Shown here piece after piece: positions 63,519 to 64,000 of a DNA stretch of 64,000 nucleotides; the stretch's first letter is position 1, and each line of letters begins with the position of its first letter. This DNA is from Lachnoclostridium sp. UBA903. GTDB lineage: Bacteria > Bacillota > Clostridia > Lachnospirales > Lachnospiraceae. The notes below the pieces were generated by a model. It made no database searches, was not told the DNA's origin, and worked only from the letters and a program-made list of their open reading frames with translations. Both the position numbers and the translations under genes were made by a program. The stretch spans positions 1 through 64,000 of the forward strand of contig DBEP01000074.1 of the NCBI GenBank assembly GCA_002294045.1, written 5' to 3'.

Positions 63519-63657
63519 AACAAAGAGTCTGGCAAACCAGACTCTGGTACTAACGTGCTGTCACTTCAGTGACAAACTACCTCTGTCGCGTTATGCGCAT
63601 CACGCGGAGCGTTTTTATTTAATAGGACGCAATTTCCTATTACTATTAAATAAAAAA
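63519..63657. repeat. R1 extended repeat, copy E (between mnmG and rsmG)
   Basis: A chain of hairpins: AGAGTCTGG-CAAA-CCAGACTCT (63525-63546), then TGTCACT-TC-AGTGACA, then a GCG-rich segment ending GCGGAGCG, and finally the R1 core stem-loop (63612-63657) with AATAGGACGCAATTTCCTATT. It fills the 266-bp gap 63480-63745. Confidence 0.82.
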
Positions 63658-63745
63658 ATTTTTTCCGCCTATTAATTCCCGGGGCAAACCCGTAATATGA
63701 GATTATAATTTACTGCACCCGGCAGATTTAACTCGGCAAGTAAAG

Positions 63746-64000
63746 TTACTGATTATTGCTATTATTTCTTTTTAACTGCTCTAAATAAATAAGCAATACC
63801 GAAATATCGGCAGGAGAGACACCGGAAATTCTTAAAGCCTGTCCTACCGATACCGGCTTAATCTGCATCAGCTTCTGTTTTGCCTCTATTCTCAAGCTGG
63901 GGACCTTGATATAATCCAGATTATCCGGAATCACTTTGCCCTCCAGTTTTTTAAAATGTTCTACCTGCCTCAACTGTCTTTGTATATAACCTTCATATTT
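63746..64000 (-). CDS. mnmG: tRNA uridine-5-carboxymethylaminomethyl modification enzyme MnmG, C-terminal end (cut by window edge)
   Basis: The frame is open from base 64000 to a stop at 63746; about 84 residues are visible: KYEGYIQRQLRQVEHFKKLE, IPDNLDYIKVPSLRIEAKQKL, PVSVGQALRISGVSPADISVLLIYLEQ. This is the C-terminal helical domain of MnmG (GidA), which recruits MnmE for wobble-U34 modification. Its start lies outside the window to the right, toward the origin. Confidence 0.95.
   Translation of the reverse strand, partial: KYEGYIQRQLRQVEHFKKLEGKVIPDNLDYIKVPSLRIEAKQKLMQIKPVSVGQALRISGVSPADISVLLIYLEQLKRNNSNNQ

Noticed and set aside
1..64000. CRISPR arrays, prophage and insertion sequences
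   Set aside because: I looked for regularly spaced direct repeats, cas-like, integrase and transposase products. The only repeats are dispersed palindromic elements, and no such proteins are encoded.

Overview
The window reads as a piece of a spore-forming, low-GC Firmicute chromosome, most likely a Lachnospiraceae (Clostridium cluster XIVa) anaerobe. The evidence is AT-rich intergenic DNA with strong Shine-Dalgarno sites, sporulation genes (spmA, spmB, splB, ricT, abrB-like, a LysM/GH18 spore-type protein), an AdhE with Rex-type sites, a V-type ATPase and a DUF3881 protein. The family assignment is inference. The right end is next to the replication origin: mnmG (cut by the edge), rsmG, parA, parB and two perfect parS sites all lie there on the minus strand. 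No prophage, insertion sequence, CRISPR array or rRNA operon is visible.

Layout. 0-7.4 kb: a MATE exporter (cut by the left edge) diverging from its MerR regulator with a 19-bp-spacer operator promoter, an AEC carrier, a DUF885 lipoprotein and a three-gene ABC-2 exporter. 7.8-13.1 kb: a NitT/TauT-type ABC importer operon on the minus strand (lipoprotein, permease, ATPase) carrying two cytoplasmic proteins that match DszB sulfinate desulfinase at all three catalytic positions. It is preceded by a sigma-A promoter and a strong 5'-leader terminator. 14.3-18.3 kb: GH20 hexosaminidase, spmB/spmA and an AbrB-family regulator. 18.3-24.9 kb: the conserved origin-proximal block seen in Bacillus as yaaO-tmk-yaaR-holB-ricT-yabA-trmN6-rsmI, here with a guanylate-kinase-like gene in the tmk position and a repeat element where yabA would be. 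25-33 kb: flavoprotein, splB, IlvD/Edd dehydratase, LysM-GH18 protein with a degenerate active site, HelD-like helicase and tRNA-Lys. 33.7-43.6 kb: a 46-codon gene, trmB and a complete nine-gene V-type ATPase operon. 43.7-49.2 kb: arabinose regulon araR / araB-araA-araD with AraR operators. 49.5-57 kb: DD-carboxypeptidase, tRNA-Arg, DUF3881, HD-GYP protein and adhE. 57-64 kb: DUF4446, parB, parA, a DegS/DegU-like pair, a GNAT protein, rsmG and mnmG.

Four families of short non-coding repeats are scattered through the intergenic DNA. R1 (five copies) is a stem-loop with a conserved AGGACGCAATTTCCT core, sometimes inside a longer chain of hairpins. R2 (three copies) is a MITE-like long inverted repeat with GGGCTGTTGC termini, about 100-207 bp. 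R3 (two copies) contains GGTACCGCGAGGTGTTTT. R4 (three copies) contains TCTTGTTGCTCCA and CTCCGCCTTCATTATA-like blocks. Several sit inside operons or 5' leaders.

The strongest candidates for something little described are the paired DszB-like desulfinases tied to a NitT/TauT importer with a leader attenuator, and the interspersed structured repeat families.
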